NCBI GenBank assembly: GCA_039583875.1
Contig: CM077167.1
Coordinates: forward strand, 150,305,010-150,369,009
DNA from: Platanthera guangdongensis
Lineage: Eukaryota > Streptophyta > Magnoliopsida > Asparagales > Orchidaceae
Direction of reading: 5' to 3'
DNA length: 64,000 bases
Of this stretch, positions 10,901-22,109 are shown piece by piece (the first letter of the stretch is position 1; every line of letters begins with the position of its first letter). The notes below the pieces were generated by a model. The model was not told where the DNA came from, did not search any database, and saw only the letters and a program-made list of their open reading frames with translations. Made by a program: the position numbers and the translations under genes.

Positions 10901-11358
10901 TCTCGCGGGTGCGACGATTAAAAAAGCTAAGCCCGAGGTACCTTGGACCGTTTGAGGTTCTGGAGCGAGTTGGTGAAGCGGCCTATAGGTTGAAGCTTTT
11001 AGTGGAGCTTAGTGGTTTACACGATGTATTCCATATTTCGGTGCTTCGGAAGGCGGTGCAGGAGCCTACGCAAGTGATCGCGGTCGATCAAGTGCCGGTG
11101 GAAAGTGGGCTAACGACAAAGGTCAAGCCCGTGCGGATTGAAGACTCGGAGGTTAAGCGGCTACGCAATAAAGAGATCAGGATGGTCAAGGTCCGGTGGG
11201 ACAATTGCGGTCGTGAGGAGCTCTCTTGGGAGCGAGAGCAGACTATGCTTGACGAATATCCGGAGTTGTTCCGCTCAGGTACAAATTTTGGTTTTGTACA
11301 TGTCTTTCCTTTATGTAATTTCGTGGGCGAAATTCTTTTAAGAGGGGTAGAGTTGTAA
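7910..11358 (+). pseudogene. pol: G2 pol: protease, RT, RNase H, integrase, chromodomain-like tail
   Basis: One frame is broken by TGA at 8641 (in [11 protein letters not shown], Cys to stop) and TAG at 9541 (in RHY-L-YG). The aspartic protease motif LFDTGASHSFLS is near 7950. RT carries FIDDILVYS at 8938-8964. RNase H carries [10 protein letters not shown] and later YTDHKSL. The integrase has an N-terminal HHCC finger ([14 protein letters not shown]) and an intact DDE triad: Asp at 10240, Asp at 10423, Glu at 10531, with 35 residues between the last two. The tail (about 11110-11275) is a chromodomain-like segment ending [15 protein letters not shown]. The final stop, at 11356, lies just inside the 3' LTR. 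With two substitutions it would be intact, so decay is slight. Confidence 0.92.
11317..11353 (+). promoter_or_regulatory. G2 hairpin and polypurine tract
   Basis: AATTTCG-TGGG-CGAAATT is a 7-bp stem with TGGG loop (11317-11334), followed by CTTTTAAGAGGGGTAGAGT up to the LTR. The purine run primes plus-strand DNA synthesis. The hairpin lies within the end of the pol frame. Confidence 0.8.
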
Positions 11359-13683
11359 CGCCCCGAAACTCAAAGGAGCAAAGGGGGACATTTTGGGCCA
11401 GTTTGAGTTCTGGCTGCAGGCACATGGCCTGGGACACGGGCGTGTCCCAGGGCGTGTCAAGCCTGTGTCGACACTAAGGCGGGAAGTCGACACTTTGGTG
11501 TCGACAATGTGTCGAGACATGGCACACGGCCTGCGACACGGGCGTGTCGCAGGGCCTGTCGACCCGTGTCGACCCGTGTCGACACTTAGCCGCGAAGTCG
11601 ACACTTTGCTGTCGACAATGTGTCGAGACATGGCACACGGCCTGCGACACGGGCGTGTCGCAGGGCGTGTCAGCCCGTGTCGACACTCGTCCCGGGAAGT
11701 CGACACTTTGGTGTCGACAATGTGTCGAGACATGGCACACGGCCTGAGACACGGGCGTGTCGCAGGGCGTGTCGACCCGTGTCGACACTTAGCCGCGAAG
11801 TGTCGAGACCGTGTACACGACCTGGAGCCCAGGCGTGTCAAGGTGACACGGGTAGGGACACGGGCGTGTCCTAGAACCCGTGCAGTGCTCAGGTTGAAAA
11901 TGGGGAAAAATCATGGGGTACACGGCCGGCTACACGGCCGGCTACACGGCCGTGTCAGGTGGAACACGGGCGTGTCAGATCGAACACGGGCGTGTTCGAT
12001 ACCCATGTGAGGTTCCAGGTGATCCGAGTTTGACGGCGAATGAGGCACACGGCCCTGGACACGGGCGTGTGCCAGGCCGTGTTCGGTCCAGATTGGGCAT
12101 TTCAGTCCCGAATCAAAGCCGTTCATTTCTTTGACTGAAGATCCAACGGTTGGGGGTTGTTCCTGAAGGGATATACCCGGGTTTTGACTTAGAAAACCCT
12201 CACTTTTCTTAAGTGATCTCTTTCTAAAGTCTTAGAGAGAGAGGAGAGCTAAGTGAAGAAGAAGGAGCTAGATCCGCCATTGGAGGAGCTTAGGAGCTCC
12301 GAATCGCAAGCCGACTCCGGATCCACGGAGGCAACGCTAGTGCGGTGATTTCCATCCGATTACTTTCCGATGGCGCCAAAGAGGAACGCAAGGGTAACGA
12401 TCCTCATCTTGAGCATGAGTCGCTCTCTTTCTTAGCATAGGAAGCCCGCTCTCGCGAGTTTGCGTAGAGTTGGAGGCGTTCCTTCGGTTAGATATGTGAA
12501 GTCCCCGTTGTTTAGCGTCCGTATGCGAGAACGGACATAGGCATGATGTGTGAAGCCTACCCGGACATGTTGGTCTGGATCGGTGATGTTGCATTGCATA
12601 AGGCCGGAGAAGACTCCGTGCTATTGGTTGTTTTTCGGGTTTTCTACACGGTAGATTGCAGCAGGGAGCCTTGGGGACTAACCCGAAGGTGCACCCGAAA
12701 AACTGGGCGGATACGAGATCTTGCCAACTTGGTGGCTTGAGAGCCAACTTGAACATAACGGGGTTATGTGACTTGTGATGGAAGTAGGACTCGGTGGAAG
12801 TTTGACCCGCGCATAAGGCTTAAGTTGCCGTTGCGATGTGAGCACGGGTTAGATGGAACCGTACCCGTTCTATGTCGTTCGGTTAAAGAGACCTAAAGGC
12901 ACGTGGCACTTACCGTTGGTATAGAGTAGGGTCTTCGGCGGTTGATGACTTAAATTGTCGTGACCCAGGCCAGGAAGACAAATTGCTCATAGGTTTGGTC
13001 GTCCAAGTGGCGGTGGTGAGTCCGGAATGTTGATGACTTTAATTGACGTGACATCGACCGGCTCACCGAGAATGTGCCCTGAGTGCACGGGGCGTGTGGC
13101 CGTGCGAGCCAACGTCTGTGTTGAAATGGCTATGGTTATATATATGGCTCGCTTATGCTAATGAAATGCAGGGAAGGAGCATCGCCTCCCCGAGTTGGGG
13201 GCGGGATCGTTATAATTTGGTCAGCATTGCTGACCGTTGCCTTGTTTTGCCACCGTGCGGTGGTTTGTTGCTTGCATATGCAGCTGGACCAAGCGGTCAA
13301 TAGCGGGCTAAAGCCCTTTTTGCGAAGCCGGCCCTCGAAGGCCCAAATGGAAATGTTTATTGCTTTATTCATGTATGACCGGCCTGCGTGCCGTGGTTTG
13401 TAAATCATGTAACAGTCAAGTGAAACATTTTTGTAAGGCCTTAAGGCTTGTTTTGAGTATTTTGTAATAACATTCCTGTTTTCGTATTAGTGGACATTCG
13501 TGCTTGTTGCTGGGTTCTTGTTTACAACCTTTATAAACTGCTTCCGCTAGAATGCTCTGTGTAGGACGTTGAGATTGGTTGGATGGTTTCCATAAGTAAC
13601 CACCCGGTCCGTCTGTGGTATATGGCGTCGGGCCCCGGCCGGACCTACTGTTATATGCTATGCGACAGATAGGGGGTGTTACA
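11354..13683 (+). repeat. G2 3' LTR
   Basis: 2330 bp, TG..CA bounded, nearly the same as the 5' copy. It is longer mainly through small expansions inside the repeat array, for example an extra GTCGACCCGT near 11565 and an extra CACGGCCGGCTA near 11935. Confidence 0.95.
11420..12090 (+). promoter_or_regulatory. G2 U3 array in the 3' LTR
   Basis: Same ACACGGGCGTGT / GTGTCGACAC array as at 4220-4870. Spacing between major units here is 111 and 101 bp against 101 and 102 bp on the left, so the array has changed length since insertion while the rest of the LTR hardly changed. Confidence 0.9.
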
Positions 13684-14968
13684 CTAAGGCCATGAACATT
13701 CTGGCTCAAACAATGTCAGATGACATTTTCCAGAAAGTGGCAGAGTGCACCTCAGCTAAGGCTATCTGGGATTCTCTAAACCAGATGGTTGTTGGATCTG
13801 CAAATGAAAGGACAGACAGAAGATCAAATCTCATCTCTTAATATGAGAACTTCAAGAAAGAAGAATCAGAGTCAGTGAGTGACATGTACAATAGAATCAG
13901 CTCAATCATCAGTGAGCTGAAAACCCTAGATAAGGACATAACACTCACTGAGCTCAATGATAAAATCCTCATGCGCTTCCCCAGCTCATGGGATTCCAGA
14001 ATCTGGCCAATCAAGGAGGCCAGAATTCTGAATGAGATCTCTACTGAATCTCTACTAGGAAAGCTCAAGTCATATGAACAGTTAATGAAGACTAGAGAAG
14101 CTGCTGAGCAGAAGACTCCCTTATCAGCTAGAAAGGAGAAAAACATAACATTCAAAGCTTCAGAAGAAACAAAAGCTCCATCAGCTAGTGAAGAACATCT
14201 GAGTCTCTTAGCCAAGAGATTCTACAAGATGGCCAAAAAGGATTTTAGAAGGAATTCATCTAGATAGTATGACAAGTCAAGGTATGACAAAACCCCAACT
14301 AAAGAAATTGTCTGCTTTGGCTGCAGGAAGCCAGGACACTTCATATCAGAGTGTCCAGAGAACCAAAAGAAGGAGAGAAGAAGAGAAAAGGAGCCTAGGA
14401 AGCAGCACTACAGCAAGCCCTCCTCCAACAAGCAAAAAAGGAAGGATAAAGGCTTTGTGGCTGAAACCTGGAGTGAAACTGAAGATGAATCCTCATCTTC
14501 CTGCTCCAGTGAAGATGAAGAAGAGGATAAATAAAAGGAGATTTGCTTGATGGCCATTGATGTACAGGCAGCCTATCAGAAGCTGAGTATTTAGATAATT
14601 AAGAACCCTATGAATCTGAGGCAGATCAGGTACTGTCCTCTTTTGATTTCAATTCAGATAGTTTTAGAACAGAATTTAAATCAGTATATATTGATCTAAT
14701 AAATTCTGAGAAAGAAATTAAAACACTTAGAGAAAAACTGACTGAACAAGATAATTTCATTTCTGAAAACATTAAACTAAAAGTTGAATTAACTTTAGCC
14801 AATGAACAAATCATCTCATTAAGAATTGAATTGGCTGAGGCAAGGTAACTTGAAGAATCCCTAAATGGAAGAAGCATCAAGTTGATGGACATCACAAGCA
14901 CAATGAATGCGAGACTTAATGGCAAGCTGGGCTTAGGTGCTTCATCAAGTCAACCCCCATTAATTTAG
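13684..14968 (+). pseudogene. gag: C1 gag, C-terminal part with zinc knuckle and coiled coil
   Basis: The frame resumes after G2 as AMNILAQTMSDDIFQKVAEC and shows the UBN2-type copia gag domain up to about 14100. There is a TAA at 13839-13841 (Gln to stop). A CCHC knuckle, CFGCRKPGHFISEC, lies at 14313-14354, in a different frame from the part ending at 14267, so a frameshift lies between. An acidic Ser/Glu/Asp stretch follows, ending in TAA near 14532. A heptad-rich helical tail then reads about 14640-14848 (SEKEIKTLREKL, VELTLANEQIISLRIEL), most likely a coiled coil. It is capsid protein in origin, broken in at least four places. Confidence 0.8.
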
Positions 14969-15107
14969 AAAAAACATACTAACAACTCCAATTGAATTCA
15001 TTTCTGAAAAAGGTAAAGAGAAAGCAGATGATATTAAGCTAATAGAATTTAAACAGAAAAAAAAGGAGAAAGAACAAGAAGAAATATAACTATAACAATG
15101 TTTAGCA

Positions 15108-15372
15108 GATTTCGTCAAACTCAGATCGACGAAATGTGTACAGTTCATCAAACTCAAGTCGACGAACTCCGAACGCAAACTTTTATTATAATTATTCATT
15201 GAACAATGATCGACGAAACTAGTATGGTTTGTCGAATGGAGATCGACGATATTGGGGCACAGAGAATGATTACTTCCATTATCGAACTCATCCTAATTCG
15301 TCGACCTCTGCTCGACGAACTCATCCCAATTCGTCGACCTCAGCTCGACGAACTTACCAGAATTCGTCGACC
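15108..15372 (+). repeat. TCGTCGA array in the C1 gag-pol spacer
   Basis: Repeated units such as ATTCGTCGACCTC(T/A)GCTCGACGAACTCATC give inverted TCGTCGA / TCGACGA pairs about 12-14 bp apart. The motif is the same as in the U3 of C1. The flanking spacer (14969-15107 and 15373-15585) is AT-rich, with remnants of gag-like or linker coding sequence but no clear domain. Confidence 0.8.
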
Positions 15373-15585
15373 CTGGTTCAAAATAACAGAAATCTTAATT
15401 CTTACAAATCATTTAATCAACCATGAGAATAGGTTAATCTATTCACCCAGTGGATAATTCCAACAAGAAGATACCATCCCCTAAGTTATAAAAATCAACC
15501 TGAATACTCTTATATCTCTAGTTTTAATTATGTAAATAAACAAGGACCCAAGGTGACTTGGGTCAAGAATAGCTAATTTGTTTCA

Positions 15586-18500
15586 TTGCAGGTGAAAGAC
15601 TATCCCACCACAGAGCAACAGTGGTATTTGGATAGTGGCTGTTCAAAGCATATGACTGGCAGCAAGGACAACCTAATCAACTATAAGTCCAAGCTAGGTC
15701 CAAAAGTAATATTTGGTGACTCCAACTATGGCCAAACTGAAGGCTATGGAAAGGTTAAAATTAGAGCTGTCACTTTCAAGAAGCTAGCATATGTAGGTGG
15801 ACTGAAGAACAACCTGATATCCATAAGTTAATTATGTGATGAAAGATTTCAGGTATCATTTAATAAAACCTCATGTATTATTACCTCAGTAGATAACCAA
15901 GTTGTATTAACAGGAACTAGAGTAGGAAACATCTATGTAATTAACTTTAAATCTGCTAAAACTGAAATATGTTTATTTAATCAAACATGCAATAATAATG
16001 AGCTTTGGCATAAGAGATTAGGATATGTCAACTTGAAAAATATTGCTAAAATCTCTAGGTACAACCTTATTAGAGGACTGCCCTCTTGCCCCAACAAGAA
16101 GGAAAGCCTTTACATGGCGTGTCAATTAGGCAAACAAACTAAAAACAGTTTTAAGTCACTTAATAAGAGTGATTCACCTAGGTTTCTGTATTTGCTCCAT
16201 ATGGATCACTTTGGACCAATTGCTATACAGAGCCCAGGAGGGAAGTCTTATACCTTAGTGATAGTTGATGACTTCTCTAGGTTCACTTGGGTGTTCTTCT
16301 TGAGAAACAAGTCTAATAACTTCAAGGTTCTTACAGACTTTCTTAAGAGCATAAGGATTGAGTATTCTACTTCAGTTGCATTTATCAGAAGTGATCATGG
16401 TAATGAGTTTGAGTCTCTTCCCATACAAGAATTCTGTGAGAAGGAAGGTATCAGGCATTGCTTCTTTGCTCCTAAAACTCCTCAACAAAATGGGATAGCT
16501 GAAAGGAAAAACATGACCCTAAGTTGAAGCTGCAAGCACATTACTTGCAGATGCTTACTTGCTCCTATCCTTTTGGGTAGAGGCTGTAAGCACAACAAAC
16601 TATGTATTGAATAGAAGTTTGATTCACAAGCTTAAGGGCAAGTCCCCCTATGAACTACTCAAAGGGAAGAAATCTAAAGTAGATTATTTTAGAATTTTTT
16701 ATTGTATTTGCTACATTCATAATAATGACAAGAGATACATTAGAAAGTTTGAAGCCAAAGTTGAAATAGGAATTTGTTTTGGATATTCCCAAATCAGCAA
16801 GGCTTATAAGGTTTATAATAAATCAACTACAAAAAAAGAAGAATCTATTCATATTTTTTTTGATGAAACTAACATGTTTTACAAGGAGAAGATTCCTTCT
16901 ACCAGTGAGACTTTGCATGAACCACATTTGTGTGAGAAGTTGGATGAGTTGACCCTTACCAATAAGGTTGTTGCACATCCTTCTCCATATGTTATTGAAG
17001 AAAGTGAAGATGATGTCACTGAACACAGTGAAGAGCCAACAACAGCTACCATAATTCCACAAGAGGAATTAATTCCCTAATATGTTGCTGAACTAACTCC
17101 TCCTACTAAATTTGTCATGCTTAGAGATCACCCTGTATCTCAAGTGATTGGAAACATATCAGTGGGTGTGAAGACAAGGCATCAAATCCGCCAGGATATG
17201 ATGCATGCCTACTTCATATCTAAAACTAAGCCCCAATCCATAAAATATGCCGAGCAAGATCCACACTGGATTATAGCAATGTAAGAGGAGCTCAACCAAT
17301 TTGAGAGATGTAGAGTTTGAGATTTAGTTCCAAGACATAAAGACTACCCAGTCATTGGAACTAAATGGGTTTTTAGAAACAAACTAGATGCTCAAGGTCT
17401 TATCATCAGTAACAAGGCAAGGCAAGTAGCACAAGGCTATAAACAAGAGGAAGGCATTTATTATGATCAAACATTTGCCCCTGTTGTAAGGATTGAAGCT
17501 ATCAGAATATTCCTAGCTTATACAGCCTACAAGAAGTTCACAGTATACCAAATGGATGTCAAGAGTGCTTTCCTTAATGGTGAACTTAAAGAAGAGGTTT
17601 ATGTGGAACAACCACCAAGTTTTATTTCTCCATCTCATCCCTCTTATGTTTTTAAATTGCATAAGGATCTCTATGGTCTAAAGCAAGTTCCAAGAGATGG
17701 TATGAACCTTATCTAGCTTTCTCTTAGAGCATAACTTTTCTAGAGGCATTGTAGATAGGACTTTGTTCATAAAGCATCATCATGATAAAATCTTATTAGT
17801 ATAAATATATGTAGATGACATTATCTTTGATTGTACCGATTCCAAACTATGCAAAAGGTTTTCTAACCTTATGCATTCCAAGTTTGAAATGAGTAGCATG
17901 AGTGAACTCTCCTACTTCCTTAGTCTGCAAGCGAAGCAGACACCTGATGACATCTTCTTATGCCAATCCAAATATGCTAAGGAGCTAATAAAAAGGTTTG
18001 GGATGGCCGATGCCTCAGCTAATAGAACACCTATGGCTGCTAATGCTGTGATTGACTCTAATGAATATGGGAAACCTGTTGATCAGAAACTATATAGGGC
18101 CATTTTTGGGTCCCTGTTGTATCTCATAGCAAGTAGACCAGACATCATGTTTGCTACATGTCTTTGTGTTAGGTTTCAGGTGAACCCTAAAGAATCTCAC
18201 TGTATTTTTCTAAAAAGAATTTTGAGATATATAAAGAGTTGCCCATATTTAGGACTCTGGTATCCAATTGAGTCAGGATTTGAGTTGATTGGATACTCAG
18301 ATGTTGACTTTGCTGGATGTAGAGTGGACAGAAAGAGCACATCAGGGACATGTCAGTTCCTTGGTGATATGCTAGTATCCTTATTTTGCAAGAAGCAAAC
18401 ATCTGTGTCTACTTCAACAGCAGAAGCTGAGTACATAGCAGCTGGCAGTTGTTGTTCACAGATGTTGTGGATTCAGAACCAACTCCTAGATTATGGTGTC

Positions 18501-18758
18501 AACATAAATAATTCAACTCTACTTTATGATAATACTAGTGCAATTTATATTGCACAGAATCCAGTACATCATAGTAGAACTAAGCATATAGATGTAAGAC
18601 ATCATTTCATTAGAGAGTGTAGAAAAAAAGAAAATTAATCTTACCTTTGTCTCTACTAATTTACAACAGGCAGATATCTTCACCAAACCTTTGGATGAAA
18701 AGAAACATCTATTCTTTCTGAATCAGCTAGGTATGATAAATGGAAAAGCATTAATTTA
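15586..18758 (+). pseudogene. pol: C1 pol: protease, integrase, RT, RNase H (copia order)
   Basis: Protease motif YLDSGCSKHMTG is near 15624-15659. The GAG-pre-integrase finger starts ELWHKRLGY. Integrase Asp 16204, Asp 16393 and Glu 16501 form an intact DD35E triad. A 1-nt shift near 16522 follows, then integrase C-terminal sequence to 17080. RT shows KARQVAQGY and [13 protein letters not shown] (about 17549-17580). YVDD is at 17808-17819, with TAA at 17802 just before it. RNase H residues are all visible (GYSDVDFAG, STAEAEYIA, LYDNTSAI, TKHIDVRHH). A poly-A frameshift near 18630 precedes the terminal ADIFTKPLD block. The protein would cut the polyprotein, copy the RNA and integrate the DNA. 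At least eight disabling lesions are present. Confidence 0.9.
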
Positions 18759-18787
18759 ACTTTCTGTCCAAGGTTGAAGAATTTGTC

Positions 18788-19015
18788 ACAGTTCGTCGAA
18801 CGGAGATCGACGAACTGAGAAAAGTTCTTCAGAAAATTCGTCGACCAGAGATCGATGAAATCTCTGTGTGAAGTCTTATTCGTCGAACGGAGATCAACGA
18901 TATTGCTTCAGAAAATTTTCGTCGACCTGAGAACGACGAAAATTTTTCCCTTCTTCAGACTCAGATCGATGAAGTCTTTTATCAATAAAATATTTCGTCG
19001 AACTCATATCAAAGA
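18788..19015 (+). repeat. TCGTCGA array between C1 pol and the 3' ORF
   Basis: Repeated TTCGTCGAACGGAGATCGACGAA-like units, spaced 30-45 bp. This is the third place in C1 where this motif is concentrated, and it lies in the gap between pol (ends 18758) and the next coding region (starts about 19150). Confidence 0.8.
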
Positions 19016-19149
19016 ATTTTGTTTATTTCGCAGGACGGAGTCTGCCGCTTTATGTTCTGAAAACCATATAACTAAGTTTTCTTCGAGCTCCATCCCGCAC
19101 TTTCTGCTCCCTTTGTACTTGATCGCTGTTTTCATTTTTGCAGGAAACA

Positions 19150-21987
19150 ATGACGGTTCCAGCGAGTTCTCTTTCTGGAATGAAATTTGACACTGGATTT
19201 GATATCGACTTTGAATCTTTTCAACATTCTGATCAGATATTCATCGACATACTGCAGTTGTTTAAGGAACAACAGTTGAAGAAATTCATGACTACCAGGT
19301 TAATGATAGCCGCGACTGAGATTAGAAAATGAGTTACTTTTACTACTCCAGATGCCGACTCAATGACAGGCATAATCTTTAGCAATCAGGTTTCTCTTAC
19401 TCCCGCATTTCTAACAGAAGTTTTTGGTTTAATTAATGGTAATGAAGATATTGAGATTGATAGTGCTGACTTTGATGATATGTTACATAAAATGGGTCAT
19501 ACTGGTGGGCACCCTAATAAAATGTTAAAGAAAAACTTATCTGCTGATAAGTTTTTAGTCGATGTTGTTGGAAAAGTCTTGCTAGGCAAGCATACTGCCC
19601 ACGACTACATTACCAGGCACCAGTTTCTGGTTATGTGTGTTGTAGTGAATAAGAAAGCAATGAATTCGGCAAGGATTTTGTTTGATTTGATAAGAAAGAA
19701 GAATAGTAAGAAGGAAGTTTGTTTTGGAAGAATTCTTGGAATTTTCCTTCAGGAAAAAACATCTGAATCCCTGGTCTCCCAGACCATATTCATAAATGCT
19801 TCCAAAAGGCTAACTTGTGCCTTTTTTGGAAAATGGGAGAGTAACATCTCTAAGCCATTTAAGGCTTCAACCTCTTCCAGAACCTCTGAGGATACAAGAG
19901 CTGTTACAGCTAATCCCCCGCCTCCAGAAGATATCATTCCCTCCATCCAGATTCCCTCTCCTCCATCCCAACAACAATCTACTCCTCCAAAAGTTCTAAT
20001 TCCTTCATATACTCCCCACCAACAACCATCCACATGACAAATTCATGCTCCAACATCACCTGTCTCTCTAGTCCATCACCCAACACCAATTCAATCTCCA
20101 TAGCACAACTCACCCCCTTCATCCCCATCGCCACAACAACTTATTGACATACCAATCACCAACCTTCTATCCATTCCATCTTTTGATCTTTTATCATCAT
20201 ATCTCATCCACACACCATCATCCACAGATGAACTTATGACTGACACCACACGTTTCCCTTCATCCTCTTCCATCCATCCATCTATATCCTCTTAGACAAC
20301 CTCTGAGTCTGTACAATTGGATTCCACTTCCATCTCAACTCTCTTGGAGCTCATCACTCCTCTCCTCAGAAATCTCACAGCAGAGGCTATTCAACTTCTT
20401 TCTAATTCCATTTCCTCTCTCTCTGCTCTCATTGTTGTTGCCCCCACTGTTCCTTCTTCTGGGGGCCTGCCTTAAGGACCCTCTAAAATCAGGCAGGGAG
20501 AGATATCCAATGAAGAAGTTATAGTGCTCTCTCCTCCAGCAGTAACAGTAGCAGCAGATGTATAGTTGGATATAACAGTAGATGTAGATGTATATATGAA
20601 TACAGAAGTTGAAAAAGTTGAGATTGATATGAGTTGTGCTGATGAGCCAGCAGATCTTCCAAAAACTTTGACTGTTGGTGATTGCTTTGACAATCTCACT
20701 GTAGATTTATTCAGTTTATTGAATTCATTTGATTCTGCTTATATAAATTGCTTACTAGAAGTTTGTCTAGAGAATTCTATGGCTATAGTTTGCTATACTC
20801 CTCCTATAATCTCTGAGGTTGTTAAGCAACTAAAGGTAAGTTTTGCAGTCATTGAGTCAGCCACAGAATCATCTCCCAGGGCTTTCTCCCCTCTAACTTA
20901 CAAAATGCATGACAATCCTATACCAAACCTGGATGATATCATTCTTGCAGATATAGAGTAAGAGAATCAAACAGTTACTGAAAGTATTGTAGAGACAGAA
21001 CTTCCAGTTCAACTTCAAGCTGAAAAGCAAATCTCTAAGGAAATTTTGAAAGAGATTGATGATATGTATGATAATCATCCTGAATCCTCTGAAGACAATG
21101 ATGATGATGACTCTGAAGATTCTGATGATCCTAAAGCAAAGAAGAAGATAGTTAAGAAAAGGAAAGTGTTCCCAAGGCTGTTCCCAAGGCTGTTCCCAAG
21201 CCCAATCCAACTCATGACACACCTTACTACATTTTGCAAAAGATTACACCTTACCCTAGGATGCCACAATGGATGTGGCTGTTTAAGAATGAGCAGAAAA
21301 AAAGGAAGAAGAGAAGAAGGTACAGGTCTCCTCCCAAGTACTTCAGGAAAGACCCTCCTCCTCCTCCTCCATCTGCTGGGGCCTCTAAAAGTGTCACTCA
21401 TAGATCAGCTCCAGTCACTCAGACTTATCAAAGACACTCCAAGCCTAGTTTTCAAGGAAGCAGCAATCAACAACAACAATCTTCAAAGACCAACCCTCCT
21501 CCAGCTTCAGAAAAGAAAAGTACTGCAGTATTTCTTGATGATTCAAAGAAGGACACCAGTCCCAAAAGGCAAGTATCCCCTCCAATTCCTTTTGTAGATC
21601 CTGAACAAGAACCCACTACTAAAATGGCAAGATTTCAAGAATTAGTTGGACTTTCCCGAATCAATAAAGCAAAAGCAGAAGGCAAGGACCCATCTCAGTA
21701 CTCCACCATGTCCTTATACAAAAAAAGAAGAGCTCAAAAGGTATGATAAAGTTAATCAGTTCTTCAATGTTGGTGCCTATATGAGTTTACATCCAGAGGC
21801 AGTTGTTCCAAGAGCAACCTCCGTCAATATTATTGGAGAATCTGACATGACCATGTCTAAGAGAGAAGCTGCAAACCTTACAGAGAAATCATTTTCAGAT
21901 AACCATCTGACAAAGCTGAGAAAGAGAAGTCCAGGAAAAACAAATAACAGCTTGTTTGTTTTGTTTTCTGAACTATTTTGTGTTTAA
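19150..21987 (+). pseudogene. C1 additional 3' ORF (Sirevirus env-like position), function unknown
   Basis: The coding-like stretch starts at ATG 19150 and lies in the sense orientation after pol. The N-terminal 280 residues look like a globular domain (MTVPASSLSG.., later HDYITRHQFLVMCVVVNKK), with a TGA at 19330. A long Ser/Pro/Gln-rich middle follows (about 19880-20560, stops at 20035, 20101, 20293, 20473). Then come helical acidic segments (20560-20960), a DDDDSEDSDD acidic run near 21097 and a Lys/Pro-rich basic tail (21250-21750). Frameshifts lie near 21166 and 21745. No signal peptide or clear membrane segment is seen, so a true envelope is doubtful. Position and size match the extra ORF of Sirevirus-type elements. 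The middle domain recalls plant retrotransposon-associated proteins, but I cannot name a family firmly. Confidence 0.6.
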
Positions 21988-22097
21988 TCATAAAGCACCT
22001 GTTGTACATATATCTGTTAGATCTTTATTTTCTGCCAGATATCTTTTATTTTGCTTTATGAGTGTTTTATTTTGTTTGTATTAGTGACCTCACCCAA

Positions 22098-22109
22098 ATA
22101 GGGGGAGAT
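22098..22109 (+). promoter_or_regulatory. C1 polypurine tract
   Basis: ATAGGGGGAGAT lies directly before the 3' LTR start TGTTGGATCC, the usual place for the plus-strand primer. The stretch 21988-22097 has no other feature. Confidence 0.85.

Larger units (their letters stand above)
4159..13683 (+). mobile_element. G2: near-complete Ty3/gypsy element, Tekay-like chromovirus
   Basis: LTRs of 2307 bp (4159-6465) and 2330 bp (11354-13683) begin TGTAACG and end GGGGGTGTTACA. The target duplication CTAAG is at 4154-4158 and 13684-13688. The interior has a primer site, leader, gag with one zinc knuckle, protease, RT, RNase H, integrase and a chromodomain-like tail in gypsy order. The LTRs are very similar, so this is one of the younger insertions. 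Two internal stop codons, one stop at the gag end and a missing gag ATG would still block normal expression. G5 at the right edge is a relative. Confidence 0.95.

Noticed and set aside
4159..13683. G2 as a potentially autonomous, active element
   Set aside because: Its LTRs are nearly identical and its catalytic residues are intact, but the missing gag ATG, the stop at 7774 and the stops at 8641 and 9541 make this copy non-functional as read.
15540..15586. Good splice-acceptor-like sequence (TTTGTTTCATTGCAG) before the C1 protease
   Set aside because: No convincing donor was found, and the flanking copia frame reads through with a single stop, so an intron is not needed to explain it.
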